Source of the DNA: Rhodospirillales bacterium 24-66-33
GTDB taxonomy: Bacteria; Pseudomonadota; Alphaproteobacteria; Reyranellales; Reyranellaceae
Direction: 5' to 3'
DNA: 64,000 nt
Assembly (NCBI GenBank): GCA_002281855.1
Contig: NCHQ01000018.1
Location: forward strand, 1-64,000
Shown: piece after piece, positions 46,363 through 55,486 of the stretch
Position numbering within the stretch: position 1 is the stretch's first letter
Layout of the letters: every line of letters starts with the position of its first letter
The notes under the pieces: generated by a model
What the model was told of the DNA's origin: nothing
The model's input: only the letters and a program-made list of their open reading frames with translations
Database searches by the model: none
Position numbers and translations under genes: made by a program

Positions 46363-48036
46363 ATGAGCCAGTCCAACAGCGTCGGCCTGATCGATCTGCA
46401 GATCATGTGGAACCGCCTGATCGCGGTGGTCGAGGAGCAGGCGCAGACCCTGATGCGCACCGCCTTCAGCCCGATCGTGCGCGAGTGCGGCGATCTATCC
46501 GCCGGCGTCTTCGACCTGCAGGGCCGCATGCTGGCCCAGGCCGTGACCGGCACGCCGGGCCACGTGAACTCGATGGCCGAGTCGGTGAAGCACTTCCTGC
46601 GCTACTTCCCGATCGAGACGATGAAGCCGGGCGACGCCTACATCACCAACGATCCGTGGATGGGCACCGGCCATCTCAACGACTTCGTCATCACCACGCC
46701 GTGCTTCCGCAACGGCAAGCTGGTGGCGCTGTTCTCCTGCACCAGCCATCTGATGGACATCGGCGGCATCGGCTTCGGCCCCGACGCGACCGACGTATTC
46801 ATGGAGGGGCTCTACATCCCCATGCTGAAGCTGTTCGACCAGGGCAAGGCGAACGAGACCCTGATGGCGATGATCCGCGCCAACACGCGCCAGCCGGTCG
46901 ATACCGAGGGTGACGTCTACTCCCTGGCCGCCTGCAACGATGTCGGCGCCCGCCGGCTGATCGAGATGATGGACGAGTTCGCCATCGACTCGTTGGACGA
47001 ACTAGGTGACCACGTGATCGCGCGCTCGCGCGAGGCAGTGCTGGCCGAGATCGCCAAGCTGCCCAAGGGCACCTGGCACAACAGCATGACGGTCGACGGA
47101 TACGACGAGCCGGTGACCCTGAAGGCGGCGCTGACGATTTCCGATACCGGCATCCATGTCGATTTCTCGGGCACGTCGGGCGTGTCGCAGCGCGGCATCA
47201 ATGTGCCGCACGCCTATACGACGGCCTACACGGTCTTCGGCCTGGGCTGCGTGGTCTCCACGAACATCCCGAACAATGCCGGATCGCTCGAGCCGCTCAC
47301 GGTTTCGGCGCCGAAGGGCTGCATCCTGAATGCGCCCAAGCCGACCGCCGTCGCGTCGCGCCATGTCGTGGGCCAGATGCTGCCCGACGTGGCGTTCGGC
47401 TGCCTGCGCCAGGTCGTGCCGGATCGCGTGCCGGCCGAAGGCACCTCGTGCCTGTGGAACATCAACGTGCGCGGTCGGGTGAAGGGCGGCGACGGCGGTA
47501 ACTATGGCTTCGGCATGGCCATCACCTCCAATGGCGGCACCGGCGCGCGTCCCGACAAGGACGGGCTGTCGGCCACGGCCTATCCCAGCGGCGTGCGCGG
47601 CACGCCCGTCGAGATCGCCGAGACCCAGACGCCGCTGCTCTTCTGGCGCAAGGAGTTCCGTCCCGATTCCGGCGGCGCCGGCCGCACGCGTGGCGGCCTC
47701 GGCCAGATCATGGAGATCGAGAGCGGCATCGACGAGCCGTTCGACCTGCTGGCGGCCTTCGACCGCATCGATTATCCGGCGCGGGGCCGTGACGGCGGCG
47801 GCGATGGCGGGGCCGGTGTGGTCGCCTTCAAGTCGGGCAAGACGCTAAAGGGCAAGGGCTTCCAGCTCATCCCGCCGGGCGAGCGGCTGATGATCCTGAC
47901 GCCGGGCGGGGCCGGCATCGGCGCGCCGCGCGACCGTGATCGCGCGCAGGTCGCCAACGACCTGGCCGACGGGCTGATCTCGGCGGAATCGGCGGAGGGA
48001 GTCTACGAGTTCAAGCCGCCGCAGGCCGCGGAGTAG
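46363..48036 (+). CDS. hyuB: Hydantoinase/oxoprolinase subunit B
   Basis: A 557-residue partner of HyuA. RLIAVVEEQAQTLMRTAFSP, RECGDLSAGVFD and HVNSMAESVKHFL form the family's N-terminal signature, and YITNDPWMGTGHLNDF the metal-binding block. The C-terminus has GGAGRTRGGLGQIMEIESG and GDGGAGVV. The complete pair keeps the hydantoinase reaction possible, but the same two-subunit form is used by 5-oxoprolinases and acetone carboxylase relatives, so the substrate cannot be read. GAGGAG precedes the ATG. Confidence 0.88.
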   Translation: MSQSNSVGLIDLQIMWNRLIAVVEEQAQTLMRTAFSPIVRECGDLSAGVFDLQGRMLAQAVTGTPGHVNSMAESVKHFLRYFPIETMKPGDAYITNDPWMGTGHLNDFVITTPCFRNGKLVALFSCTSHLMDIGGIGFGPDATDVFMEGLYIPMLKLFDQGKANETLMAMIRANTRQPVDTEGDVYSLAACNDVGARRLIEMMDEFAIDSLDELGDHVIARSREAVLAEIAKLPKGTWHNSMTVDGYDEPVTLKAALTISDTGIHVDFSGTSGVSQRGINVPHAYTTAYTVFGLGCVVSTNIPNNAGSLEPLTVSAPKGCILNAPKPTAVASRHVVGQMLPDVAFGCLRQVVPDRVPAEGTSCLWNINVRGRVKGGDGGNYGFGMAITSNGGTGARPDKDGLSATAYPSGVRGTPVEIAETQTPLLFWRKEFRPDSGGAGRTRGGLGQIMEIESGIDEPFDLLAAFDRIDYPARGRDGGGDGGAGVVAFKSGKTLKGKGFQLIPPGERLMILTPGGAGIGAPRDRDRAQVANDLADGLISAESAEGVYEFKPPQAAE

Positions 48037-48089
48037 GCTGGCGGCGGCCGGATACGGCGAACGGTGTCAATTCAACGATGGGGGCTTCG

Positions 48090-49103
48090 ATGAAGCTGGG
48101 ACGCAGGACGGCCTTGAAGGCCGGTGTGGGCGCGGGTGCGATGGCAATGGTCGGTGCGCCGGCCGTGGTGATGGGACAGGCGGCGCTGAAGCTGCCGCTG
48201 GCGACCGTGTGGCCGGATGGAAACTTCCATACGGTCAACGTCAAGCGCTTCGCCGAGGAAGTGAAGAAGGGAACCAACGGCGCCGTCGAGATCGACGTCA
48301 AGGCGGGCGGGCAGCTCGGCTTCAAGGGCCCGGAGCAGATGCGCGCCGTGCGTGACGGCCTCGTGCCGATGGCCGACATCCTGAACATCCAGCAGATCGG
48401 CGACGAGCCGATCTTCGGCGTCGAGGGTATCCCCTTCATCTGCAACAACATCGAAGAGCTGAAGGTGCTGCACAAGTATCTGCGGCCCGAGTTCGAGAAG
48501 GTGCTGCTGAAGAACAACCAGACGATGCTCTACACGGTGCCGTGGCCGACGCAGTACCTGCATCTCAAGATCAAGGCGGAATCGCTGGACGCCCTCAAGG
48601 GCGTCAAGATCCGCGTGCCCGACAAGAACGCGCAGGAAATGTGCAGCGCCATCGGCATGGCGCCGGCGCTGATTCCCTGGGGCGAGACGATCGCGGCGCT
48701 GTCGTCGGGCGCCGTCTCGGGCGTGTCGACCTCGTCCGTCTCGGCCGTCGACGGGAAGTTCTGGGAATTCCTGAAGTTCTTCCACCAGACCAATCATGCC
48801 TGGTCGTCGGAGATCGTCACGATCAACAACGACACGTGGAAGAAGATTTCGCCGGCCAACCAGAAGATCATCGTCGAGCTCGCGAAGAAGCTCGAGCCGG
48901 AGTTCTGGCAGTCGTCGCTGCAGGCCGACAAGGACAGCAACGCCCGCCTGATTGCCGGCGGCATGCAGCTGGTCATTCCGCCGCCGGCGATGACGGCTGA
49001 ATTGCAGAAGAAGACCGCGCCGATGATCGCCGAGTTCTACAAGCGCGTTCCGGCAGCGGAGAAGCCGATCAAGGCCTATCTCGCGGAGATGAAGCGCGGG
49101 TGA
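48090..49103 (+). CDS. dctP: TRAP transporter substrate-binding protein
   Basis: A 337-residue periplasmic binding protein of the DctP type. The N-terminus KLGRRTALKAGVGAGAMAMVG has a twin-arginine and a hydrophobic core, so it is probably exported by Tat or Sec. The family core (LPLATVWPDGNFH, VEIDVKAGGQLGFKG, ALKGVKIRVPDKNAQ) is clear, with the ligand-binding Arg in KIRVP. ATG 48090 is preferred, with GGGGGC upstream, over ATG 48078. It sits 53 nt after hyuB. Confidence 0.87.
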   Translation: MKLGRRTALKAGVGAGAMAMVGAPAVVMGQAALKLPLATVWPDGNFHTVNVKRFAEEVKKGTNGAVEIDVKAGGQLGFKGPEQMRAVRDGLVPMADILNIQQIGDEPIFGVEGIPFICNNIEELKVLHKYLRPEFEKVLLKNNQTMLYTVPWPTQYLHLKIKAESLDALKGVKIRVPDKNAQEMCSAIGMAPALIPWGETIAALSSGAVSGVSTSSVSAVDGKFWEFLKFFHQTNHAWSSEIVTINNDTWKKISPANQKIIVELAKKLEPEFWQSSLQADKDSNARLIAGGMQLVIPPPAMTAELQKKTAPMIAEFYKRVPAAEKPIKAYLAEMKRG

Positions 49104-49684
49104 GCGGCCACGGCCCCAATCCCAACGCCGGCGCGCCGCCTGTGCTGCGCGCCTTCCTCGACGGGATCGACATGCTGGGCCGTCTCGACGGCTGGATGGG
49201 CGCCGCCTGCCTGGTGGCGCTCACCTGCCTGATGCTGGGCGAGGTCCTTGTCCGGGCGCTCTCGGACATCTTTCCCTGGGTGCCGGCCGACATTCCGGTG
49301 GCCTGGGAATATGGATCCTATCTCATGGCGGCGGCCTTCACGTTCGGCGCCGCCATGACCCTGCGGGCCGGCGGCCATATCCGCGTCACGCTCGTCCTGG
49401 CGCGGATCGGATCAAAGGCCCGGCGCTGGCTGGAGACGGTCCTCGCGGCGCTGGGTGTTGCCTTCTCCGGCTATCTCGCGGTGGCGATGGTGAACTTCAC
49501 CTGGCGCAGCTACGTGTCGGACCAGGTGTCGATCTCGAGCGCGACGCCGCTGTGGATTCCTCAGGCGCTGGTGACCTTTGGAATCTGTCTGTTGGTCATG
49601 CAGTTCATCGCGCGGTTCTTCCAGGCCCTGTTCGGCCTGCCGCTCGAGGACCTCAACATGCGCGCCGGTTCCGTCGCTGAGTAG
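49100..49684 (+). CDS. dctQ: TRAP transporter small permease
   Basis: A 194-residue four-helix DctQ-family subunit. Hydrophobic segments are near LDGWMGAACLVALTCLMLGEVLV, GSYLMAAAFTFGAAMTL, LETVLAALGVAFSGYLAVAMV and LVTFGICLLVMQFIARFF. It couples the binding protein to the large permease. It starts with GTG at 49100, overlapping the dctP stop by 4 nt. Family sequence conservation is low in general; position and topology are the main evidence. Confidence 0.85.
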   Translation: MSGHGPNPNAGAPPVLRAFLDGIDMLGRLDGWMGAACLVALTCLMLGEVLVRALSDIFPWVPADIPVAWEYGSYLMAAAFTFGAAMTLRAGGHIRVTLVLARIGSKARRWLETVLAALGVAFSGYLAVAMVNFTWRSYVSDQVSISSATPLWIPQALVTFGICLLVMQFIARFFQALFGLPLEDLNMRAGSVAE

Positions 49685-49707
49685 TTTGTCGCGCGAGTTG
49701 AGATCTT

Positions 49708-51012
49708 ATGCTTGAAATCGTCCTCACCATGTTCGTCGTGCTGTTCGCCTTCCTGGCGGGTGGCCTGTGGATCGGCTGGACCCTGGCCGTCACCGGCACG
49801 GTCCTGCTGGCGATCTTCCGCGACATCCCGCTCGACAAGCTGCTGGCGCAGTACACCTGGAACATCCTGACCACACAGGAACTGCTGGCCCTGCCGCTGT
49901 TCATCATCATGGGCGAGATCCTGTTCCGGACGCGGCTGTCACAGACGCTGTTTCGCGGGCTGTCGCCGTGGGCGGCGATGCTGCCGGGACGGCTGCTGCA
50001 TGTGAACGTCATCGGCTGCACCATCTTCGCGGCCATCTCGGGTTCGTCGGCGGCGACGACCCAGGTGGTGGGGCGCATCTCGCTGACGGAGCTGCTGAAG
50101 CGCGGCTATTCCAAGGACGTCGCCGTGGGGTCGCTGGCCGGCGCCGGTACGCTCGGGTTCCTGATCCCGCCCTCCAACATCATGATCATCTACGGCGTCC
50201 TGGGCGACGTCTCGATCGCCAAGCTGTTCACGGCTGGCTTCATCCCCGGGGCCTTGCTCGCGGCCTGCTTCATGGGCTGGATCATGATCTACACCACCCT
50301 GAAGCCGGAGCTCGTCCCGGCGGCGGAGCGCAAGGTCCGAATTGCGACGGCCGCGGAATTCCTGACGTCGATCCGCGAGCTGGGACCCGCCGTCTTCCTG
50401 ATCCTGTGCGTGCTGGGCTCGATGTATGGCGGCTTCGCGACGCCGTCGGAAGCGGCCGCCGTGGGCGTGCTGGGCGCCCTGCTGGTGGCGGGGGCTCAGC
50501 GGGAACTGTCGCTGCCTGCGCTGAGGGCCATCGCCATCGGCTCGGTGCAGACCTGCGCCATGATCGCCCTGATCGTGCTGGGCGCCTCGATCCTCGGCAG
50601 CGCTGCGGCCTTCCTCGGCATTCCGGCGGCCGTCGCGGAATTCGTGAGCAGCCTCGGCCTCTCGTCGTTCATGCTGATCGTCGCCCTGATCGTCTTCTAC
50701 CTGATCCTCGGCTGCTTCCTCGATGGCTTCAGCATGATCGTGATGACCCTGCCCATCGTCATGCCCATTGTGAAGGGGGCCGGCTTCGACCCGATCTGGT
50801 TCGGCGTCTTCCTCGTCCTGGTCGTCGAGATGGCGCAGATCACGCCGCCCGTTGGCTTCAACCTGTTCGTGATCCAGGGGCTGACCGACGACGGGCTGGG
50901 CTATATCGCCCGCGTAACCCTGCCGTTCCTCTCGATCATGGTCTTCTTCACCATGCTGCTCGCCCTGTTCCCCGACATTGCCCTCTGGCTTCCCCGCTAC
51001 CTCAGCAGCTAG
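49708..51012 (+). CDS. dctM: TRAP transporter large permease
   Basis: A 434-residue DctM-type Na+-coupled permease with about twelve helices. The family signatures GTLGFLIPPSNIMIIYG and ITPPVGFNLFVIQGL are present, each one half of the helical-hairpin substrate site. FATPSEAAAVGVLGALLV is also typical. It is the last TRAP component; with dctP and dctQ it forms a complete secondary importer for a small anion or zwitterion, probably the substrate handled by hyuAB or the dehydrogenase. Confidence 0.9.
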   Translation: MLEIVLTMFVVLFAFLAGGLWIGWTLAVTGTVLLAIFRDIPLDKLLAQYTWNILTTQELLALPLFIIMGEILFRTRLSQTLFRGLSPWAAMLPGRLLHVNVIGCTIFAAISGSSAATTQVVGRISLTELLKRGYSKDVAVGSLAGAGTLGFLIPPSNIMIIYGVLGDVSIAKLFTAGFIPGALLAACFMGWIMIYTTLKPELVPAAERKVRIATAAEFLTSIRELGPAVFLILCVLGSMYGGFATPSEAAAVGVLGALLVAGAQRELSLPALRAIAIGSVQTCAMIALIVLGASILGSAAAFLGIPAAVAEFVSSLGLSSFMLIVALIVFYLILGCFLDGFSMIVMTLPIVMPIVKGAGFDPIWFGVFLVLVVEMAQITPPVGFNLFVIQGLTDDGLGYIARVTLPFLSIMVFFTMLLALFPDIALWLPRYLSS

Positions 51013-51040
51013 TCTGCCGCGGGGTAACGAGGGGAGTGGA

Positions 51041-52405
51041 ATGGAACCGCGCCAGGTCAAGACGGCTGCCGACGCACTAAAGATCGTCAAGCAGCGGGGA
51101 CTAACGCACGTCAAGGTCGGCGTGCACGACATCGATGGCATCCTGCGCGGCAAGTACATCCACGTCGACAAGTTCCGCTCCGCGCTCGAGGGAGGCTTCG
51201 GCTTCTGCGACGTGGTGCTGGGCTGGGACATGAACGACCAGCTCTACGACAACGTCACCTACACGGGCTGGCATACGGGCTACCCCGACGCCAACGTCCG
51301 CATCCTGCCGGAGACCTGCCGCGAGATCGCGACCGAGCCCGGCAACCTGTTCTTCCTCTGCGAGTTCGTCGGCAAGGCCGAGGAGATCTGTCCGCGTGGC
51401 ACCCTGCGCCGCGTGCTGCAGCGCGCGCAGGCGCTCGGCTTCGAGGTCAAGGTCGGGTTCGAATACGAGTTCTTCGTCTTCGCCGAGACGCCCGAATCGA
51501 TCCGCGAGAAAGGCTATCGCAATCTGAAGCCGATCTCGCCCGGCTTCTTCGGCTACTCCGTCCTGCGCAACTCGGTCCTGTCCGACTGGTACCGCGACCT
51601 GCTCGCGATGTGCGAGGCGATGGACATGGGCATCGAGGGCCTGCACACGGAGACCGGCGCCGGCGTGCTCGAAGCGGCGCTCCGGGTCGACGATGCGCTG
51701 GCCGCCACCGACAAGGCGGCGCTGTTCAAGATCTTCACCAAGGTGCTGGCACAGAAGCGCGGCTGGCTCGCGACCTTCATGGCCAAGTGGTCGAAGGACT
51801 GGCCGGGCTGCGGCGGTCATATGCACATGTCGCTGTGGAAGGGTGGCAAGCCGGTGTTCTTCGACGAGAAGGCGCCGCATCGCATGAGCAGGACGATGCG
51901 CCAGTTCGTCGGCGGCCAGGCGGCGCTGATGCCCGAACTGCTGGGCATGGTCGCCTCCAACGTGAACTCCTATCGCCGCCTGATCCCGGGCTTCTGGGCG
52001 CCGACCGCTTCGACCTGGGGCGTCGAGAACCGCACCACATCGCTGCGCGTGATCCCGGGCTCGGCCAAGTCGACCCGCGTCGAGTATCGGGTCGCGGCTG
52101 CCGACGCCAATCCCTACCTGGCGATCGCCGCTGCGATCGGCTCGGGCATGTGGGGCATCGAGAACGATATCGATCCGGGCGAGCCCGTGACGGGCAATTC
52201 CTACGAGAAGAAGCACCCGGCGAAGTCGCAGCTACCGCGAACGCTGATGGAAGCGGCCGGCCGGCTCAAGGCCTCGAAGCCGGCGCGCGACCTCTTCGGC
52301 GACGCCTTCGTCGATCATTATTCCGCAACACGCGAGTGGGAAGAGCGGGAGTTCCGCAAGGCCATCACGGACTGGGAGCTCGACCGCTACATGGAAATCA
52401 TCTGA
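51041..52405 (+). CDS. Glutamine-synthetase-like ligase
   Basis: A 454-residue glutamine-synthetase-family enzyme. VGFEYEFFVF (metal/glutamate site), EGLHTETGAGVLEAAL, CGGHMHMSLWKGG and NSYRRLIPGFWAPTASTWG with NRTTSLRVI (ATP site) are present. EYRVAAADANPYLAIAA completes the beta-barrel. It is short for a true GlnA and resembles gamma-glutamyl-amine ligases, which join glutamate to an amine such as methylamine. This suits a locus that releases methylamine-type groups. The ATG has GAGGGGAG upstream. Confidence 0.82.
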   Translation: MEPRQVKTAADALKIVKQRGLTHVKVGVHDIDGILRGKYIHVDKFRSALEGGFGFCDVVLGWDMNDQLYDNVTYTGWHTGYPDANVRILPETCREIATEPGNLFFLCEFVGKAEEICPRGTLRRVLQRAQALGFEVKVGFEYEFFVFAETPESIREKGYRNLKPISPGFFGYSVLRNSVLSDWYRDLLAMCEAMDMGIEGLHTETGAGVLEAALRVDDALAATDKAALFKIFTKVLAQKRGWLATFMAKWSKDWPGCGGHMHMSLWKGGKPVFFDEKAPHRMSRTMRQFVGGQAALMPELLGMVASNVNSYRRLIPGFWAPTASTWGVENRTTSLRVIPGSAKSTRVEYRVAAADANPYLAIAAAIGSGMWGIENDIDPGEPVTGNSYEKKHPAKSQLPRTLMEAAGRLKASKPARDLFGDAFVDHYSATREWEEREFRKAITDWELDRYMEII

Positions 52406-54894
52406 TGTCGTCGCCGTCGCCCGCCGCAACGGTTCCGTCGCATGCCCGCGTCGTCATCATCGGCGGCGGCATCATGGGCTGCTCGACCGCGTATCATCTG
52501 GCCAAGCTGGGCTGGAAGGACATCGTGCTGCTGGAGCAGGGGCGGCTGAGCGGCGGCACGACCTGGCATGCGGCGGGGCTCGTGGGTCAGTTGCGCAGCG
52601 TCCAGAACCTGACGCGGCTGATCCGCTACAGCACCGAGCTCTATTCGAAACTTGAGGCGGAGACCGGTCTTGCCACCGGCTGGAAGCAATCAGGCTCGCT
52701 GATCGTGGCGCGCACCGAGGAGCGCATGACCCTGCTGCGCCGCTCCGCCGCCATGGCCAATGGGCAGGGCGTCGTGTGCGAACCGCTGACGCCGCAACAG
52801 GCCGGCGACAAATATCCGATCATGCGCACCGACGATCTCGTGGGCGCCGTATGGCTGCCGGGCGACGGCAAGGCCAACCCGGCCGACATCACGCAGTCGC
52901 TGGCCAAGGGCGCGCGCAACGGCGGCGTCCGCATCTTCGAGAAGACCCGGGTCACGGCGATCGACACCGAGGAGGGGGCGGGCGGCCCGCGGATCACCGG
53001 CGTGCAGACGACCGAGGGGCCGATCAAGGCCGACATCGTCGTCAATTGCGCGGGCCAGTGGGCGCGCCAGCTCGGGCGCATGGTCGGTGTGACGGTGCCG
53101 CTCTATTCCTGCGAGCACATGTACATCGTCACGGAGAAGATGGAGAACGTGCCGCGCGACCTGCCGGTGATGCGCGATCCCGACGGCTACATCTACTTCA
53201 AGGAGGAGGTCGGCGGCCTGCTGATGGGCGGCTTCGAGCCCGAAGCCAAGCCGTGGAACAAGGACGTCATCCCCGACGATTTCGAGTTCGGCATGCTGCC
53301 GGACGACTGGGACCAGTTCCAGATCCTGATGGACAATGCGCTGATCCGCGTGCCGTCGCTGGAGAAGACCGGCATCAAGACCTTCATGAACGGCCCCGAG
53401 AGCTTCACGCCCGACATGAACTACATCCTGGGCGAGGCGCCCCAGGTCCGTGGCTTCTATGTCGGCGCCGGCTTCAACTCGATGGGCATCGCGAGTTCCG
53501 GGGGCGCCGGCATGGCGCTGGCCGAATGGATCGTCGCGGGCGAGCCGACGATGGACCTCTGGCCGGTCGACATCAGGCGCTTCGCGGGCTTTCACGGCAA
53601 CGATGCGTGGCTGCGCAACAGGGTCGCCGAGACGCTCGGCCTGCACTACAAGATGCCGTGGCCGCAGCGCGAGCAGGAGAGCGGCCGGCCGTTCCGCCGC
53701 TCGCCGCTGTACGATCGCCTCAAGGTGCGCGGCGCCTGGTTCGGCAACAAGATGGGCTGGGAGCGTCCCAACTGGTTCGCGGGCGCCGGCAAGACGCCCG
53801 AGATGCACTATGGCTGGGGCCGCGGCGCCCCCGGCGGTTGGTTCGATGCCGTCGCCGCCGAGCATCGCGCGACCCGCGAAGGTGTCACCGTTACCGACGA
53901 GACGTCGTTCGGCAAGCTGCTGGTGCAGGGCCGCGATGCCGAGGCCGTGCTGCAGCGTCTTTGCGCCAACGACGTCGCCGTGCCCGTCGGCCGCACCGTC
54001 TATACCGGGATGCTGAACGAGCGCGGCACCTTCGAGAGCGATATCACTGTCGCCCGCTTGGCACGCGACAAGTTCCTGGTGATTACCGGATCGGCCCAGC
54101 CGATGCGCGACATGGATTGGATCGGCCGGCACATGCCAGCGGAGACGAATGCGGTCCTGACCGACGTCACGTCGGGTTGGACGGTGTTGTCGCTCATGGG
54201 CCCGCGCAGCCGCGAACTCTTGCAGAAAGTGAGCAAGGCCGACCTCTCCAACGAAGGCTTCCCGTTCGCGACGATCCGCGAGATCGGCATCGGCTTCGCG
54301 ACGGTCCTGGCGTCGCGCCGCACCTATGTTGGCGAGCTGGGCTGGGAGCTCTATGTCCCGGTCGAGTTCGCCGTCACCGTGTTCGAGACGCTGCAGGAAG
54401 CGGGCGAGGCCCTCGGCCTGCGCGACGGCGGCTACTACGCCGTCGAGACCCTGCGGCTCGAAAAGGGCTATCGCGCCTGGGGCCGAGAGTTGACGCCCGA
54501 CGACACGCCGTTCCAGGCCGGCCTCGGCTGGGCGGTGAAGCTCGACAAGCCGGGCGGCTTCATCGGCCAGAAGGCATTGGTCGAGGCCAATGGCAAGCCG
54601 CTTGCCCGGCGGCTTGTCTCGGTGGTCCTGGAGGATGGCGAGCCGCTCCTGTGGGGCGGCGAGGCCTTGCTGCGGGACGGCAGGCCGGTCGGCGATCTTA
54701 CCTCGGCGGGCTACGGCCACACGCTCGGCGCGTCGGTCGGGCTGGGCTACGTGAAGCGCGGCGACGGTCAGGCGATCGACGCGGCGTGGCTGGAGGGTGG
54801 CCGCTTCGAGGTCGACCTTGCCGGCACCCGTCTGGCCGCGAAGGTGTCCTTGCGAAGTCCGTTCGATCCGGCGGGAACGCGCATCAAAGCCTAA
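52405..54894 (+). CDS. FAD-dependent N-methyl amino-acid dehydrogenase with GcvT domain
   Basis: An 829-residue dimethylglycine/sarcosine dehydrogenase-like protein. Domains in order: FAD fold VVIIGGGIMGCS (16-27), the FAD-linkage motif TTWHAAGL with His55 at the covalent-attachment position, the FAO_M central part, and C-terminal GcvT and GcvT_C domains (from about 480) that bind tetrahydrofolate. It would demethylate an N-methyl amino acid and form 5,10-methylene-THF. The start overlaps the ligase stop (TGATG). The substrate is probably dimethylglycine or sarcosine, but this is inference. Confidence 0.85.
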   Translation: MSSPSPAATVPSHARVVIIGGGIMGCSTAYHLAKLGWKDIVLLEQGRLSGGTTWHAAGLVGQLRSVQNLTRLIRYSTELYSKLEAETGLATGWKQSGSLIVARTEERMTLLRRSAAMANGQGVVCEPLTPQQAGDKYPIMRTDDLVGAVWLPGDGKANPADITQSLAKGARNGGVRIFEKTRVTAIDTEEGAGGPRITGVQTTEGPIKADIVVNCAGQWARQLGRMVGVTVPLYSCEHMYIVTEKMENVPRDLPVMRDPDGYIYFKEEVGGLLMGGFEPEAKPWNKDVIPDDFEFGMLPDDWDQFQILMDNALIRVPSLEKTGIKTFMNGPESFTPDMNYILGEAPQVRGFYVGAGFNSMGIASSGGAGMALAEWIVAGEPTMDLWPVDIRRFAGFHGNDAWLRNRVAETLGLHYKMPWPQREQESGRPFRRSPLYDRLKVRGAWFGNKMGWERPNWFAGAGKTPEMHYGWGRGAPGGWFDAVAAEHRATREGVTVTDETSFGKLLVQGRDAEAVLQRLCANDVAVPVGRTVYTGMLNERGTFESDITVARLARDKFLVITGSAQPMRDMDWIGRHMPAETNAVLTDVTSGWTVLSLMGPRSRELLQKVSKADLSNEGFPFATIREIGIGFATVLASRRTYVGELGWELYVPVEFAVTVFETLQEAGEALGLRDGGYYAVETLRLEKGYRAWGRELTPDDTPFQAGLGWAVKLDKPGGFIGQKALVEANGKPLARRLVSVVLEDGEPLLWGGEALLRDGRPVGDLTSAGYGHTLGASVGLGYVKRGDGQAIDAAWLEGGRFEVDLAGTRLAAKVSLRSPFDPAGTRIKA

Positions 54895-55026
54895 GGGACT
54901 TGGACGCGGCCGGAATGTTGAAGTGTCTCTGCAGTTTTAAATAGAATTTCCAGGATCGGATGTTACTTTCCATTTTGGAGTGCGGTCGAGGTGATCGCCG
55001 CCGCTCCAGAGATGGAGATTTGCGGA

Positions 55027-55407
55027 ATGCGTTCATTGAGACTCTTTATTGGAATCGCTTTGGCAGCTGCGACATCCGTATTTGCAATCGGCTCGGCGCA
55101 GGCCGAGGAGACATTTACGTTTCGGATCAAGTCGGACTACCAGTACAAGGTTCAGGTCGCGTTTTTCTCCCAGAGCCGCAATTTTGTCTGGCCGGGACCA
55201 GGGCGGGCATTCTCCCTGGACGATTCGCAGACCCAGAGCTTTCCTCTCCAGTGCCGGTCTGGTGAGGAGATTTGCTACGGGGCATGGGTTACCGGGGACG
55301 GCAGCGAGACCTGGGGAGTCGGCCCCAAGAACGATCAGAGTTGCAAGAAGTGCTGCTTTGTCTGCGGCGACGGAGACATGTCGCCCGTCCTGACCTTGAG
55401 CGAATAG
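55027..55407 (+). CDS. Small secreted Cys-rich protein of unknown function
   Basis: A 126-residue protein with a clear Sec signal peptide (RSLRLFIGIALAAATSVFAIG, cleavage probably after SAQA). The mature part has an FTFRIKSDYQYKVQVAFFSQ beta-rich start, and a C-terminal cysteine cluster CKKCCFVCGDGD with two more Cys before it (LQCRSGEEICYG). It is likely periplasmic, disulfide-bonded or metal-binding. The base composition before and in the gene is more AT-rich than the neighbours, so it may be acquired. ATG 55027 is used because the signal peptide starts there; no family recognised. Confidence 0.6.
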   Translation: MRSLRLFIGIALAAATSVFAIGSAQAEETFTFRIKSDYQYKVQVAFFSQSRNFVWPGPGRAFSLDDSQTQSFPLQCRSGEEICYGAWVTGDGSETWGVGPKNDQSCKKCCFVCGDGDMSPVLTLSE

Positions 55408-55453
55408 GTCATTCACCCATCCGCGCGGAACGGTCGACGCGCTAAGACCGCAA

Positions 55454-55479
55454 GGCCGACCCGCGAGGTGGGGTCGGCC
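55454..55479. terminator. Hairpin between convergent genes
   Basis: GGCCGACCC (55454-55462) pairs exactly with GGGTCGGCC (55471-55479) around an 8-nt loop. It lies between the small secreted protein and the Na/Pi cotransporter gene, which converge. Neither side is followed by a strong T-run, so a terminator role is only plausible. Confidence 0.4.
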
Positions 55480-55486
55480 GATCCGG

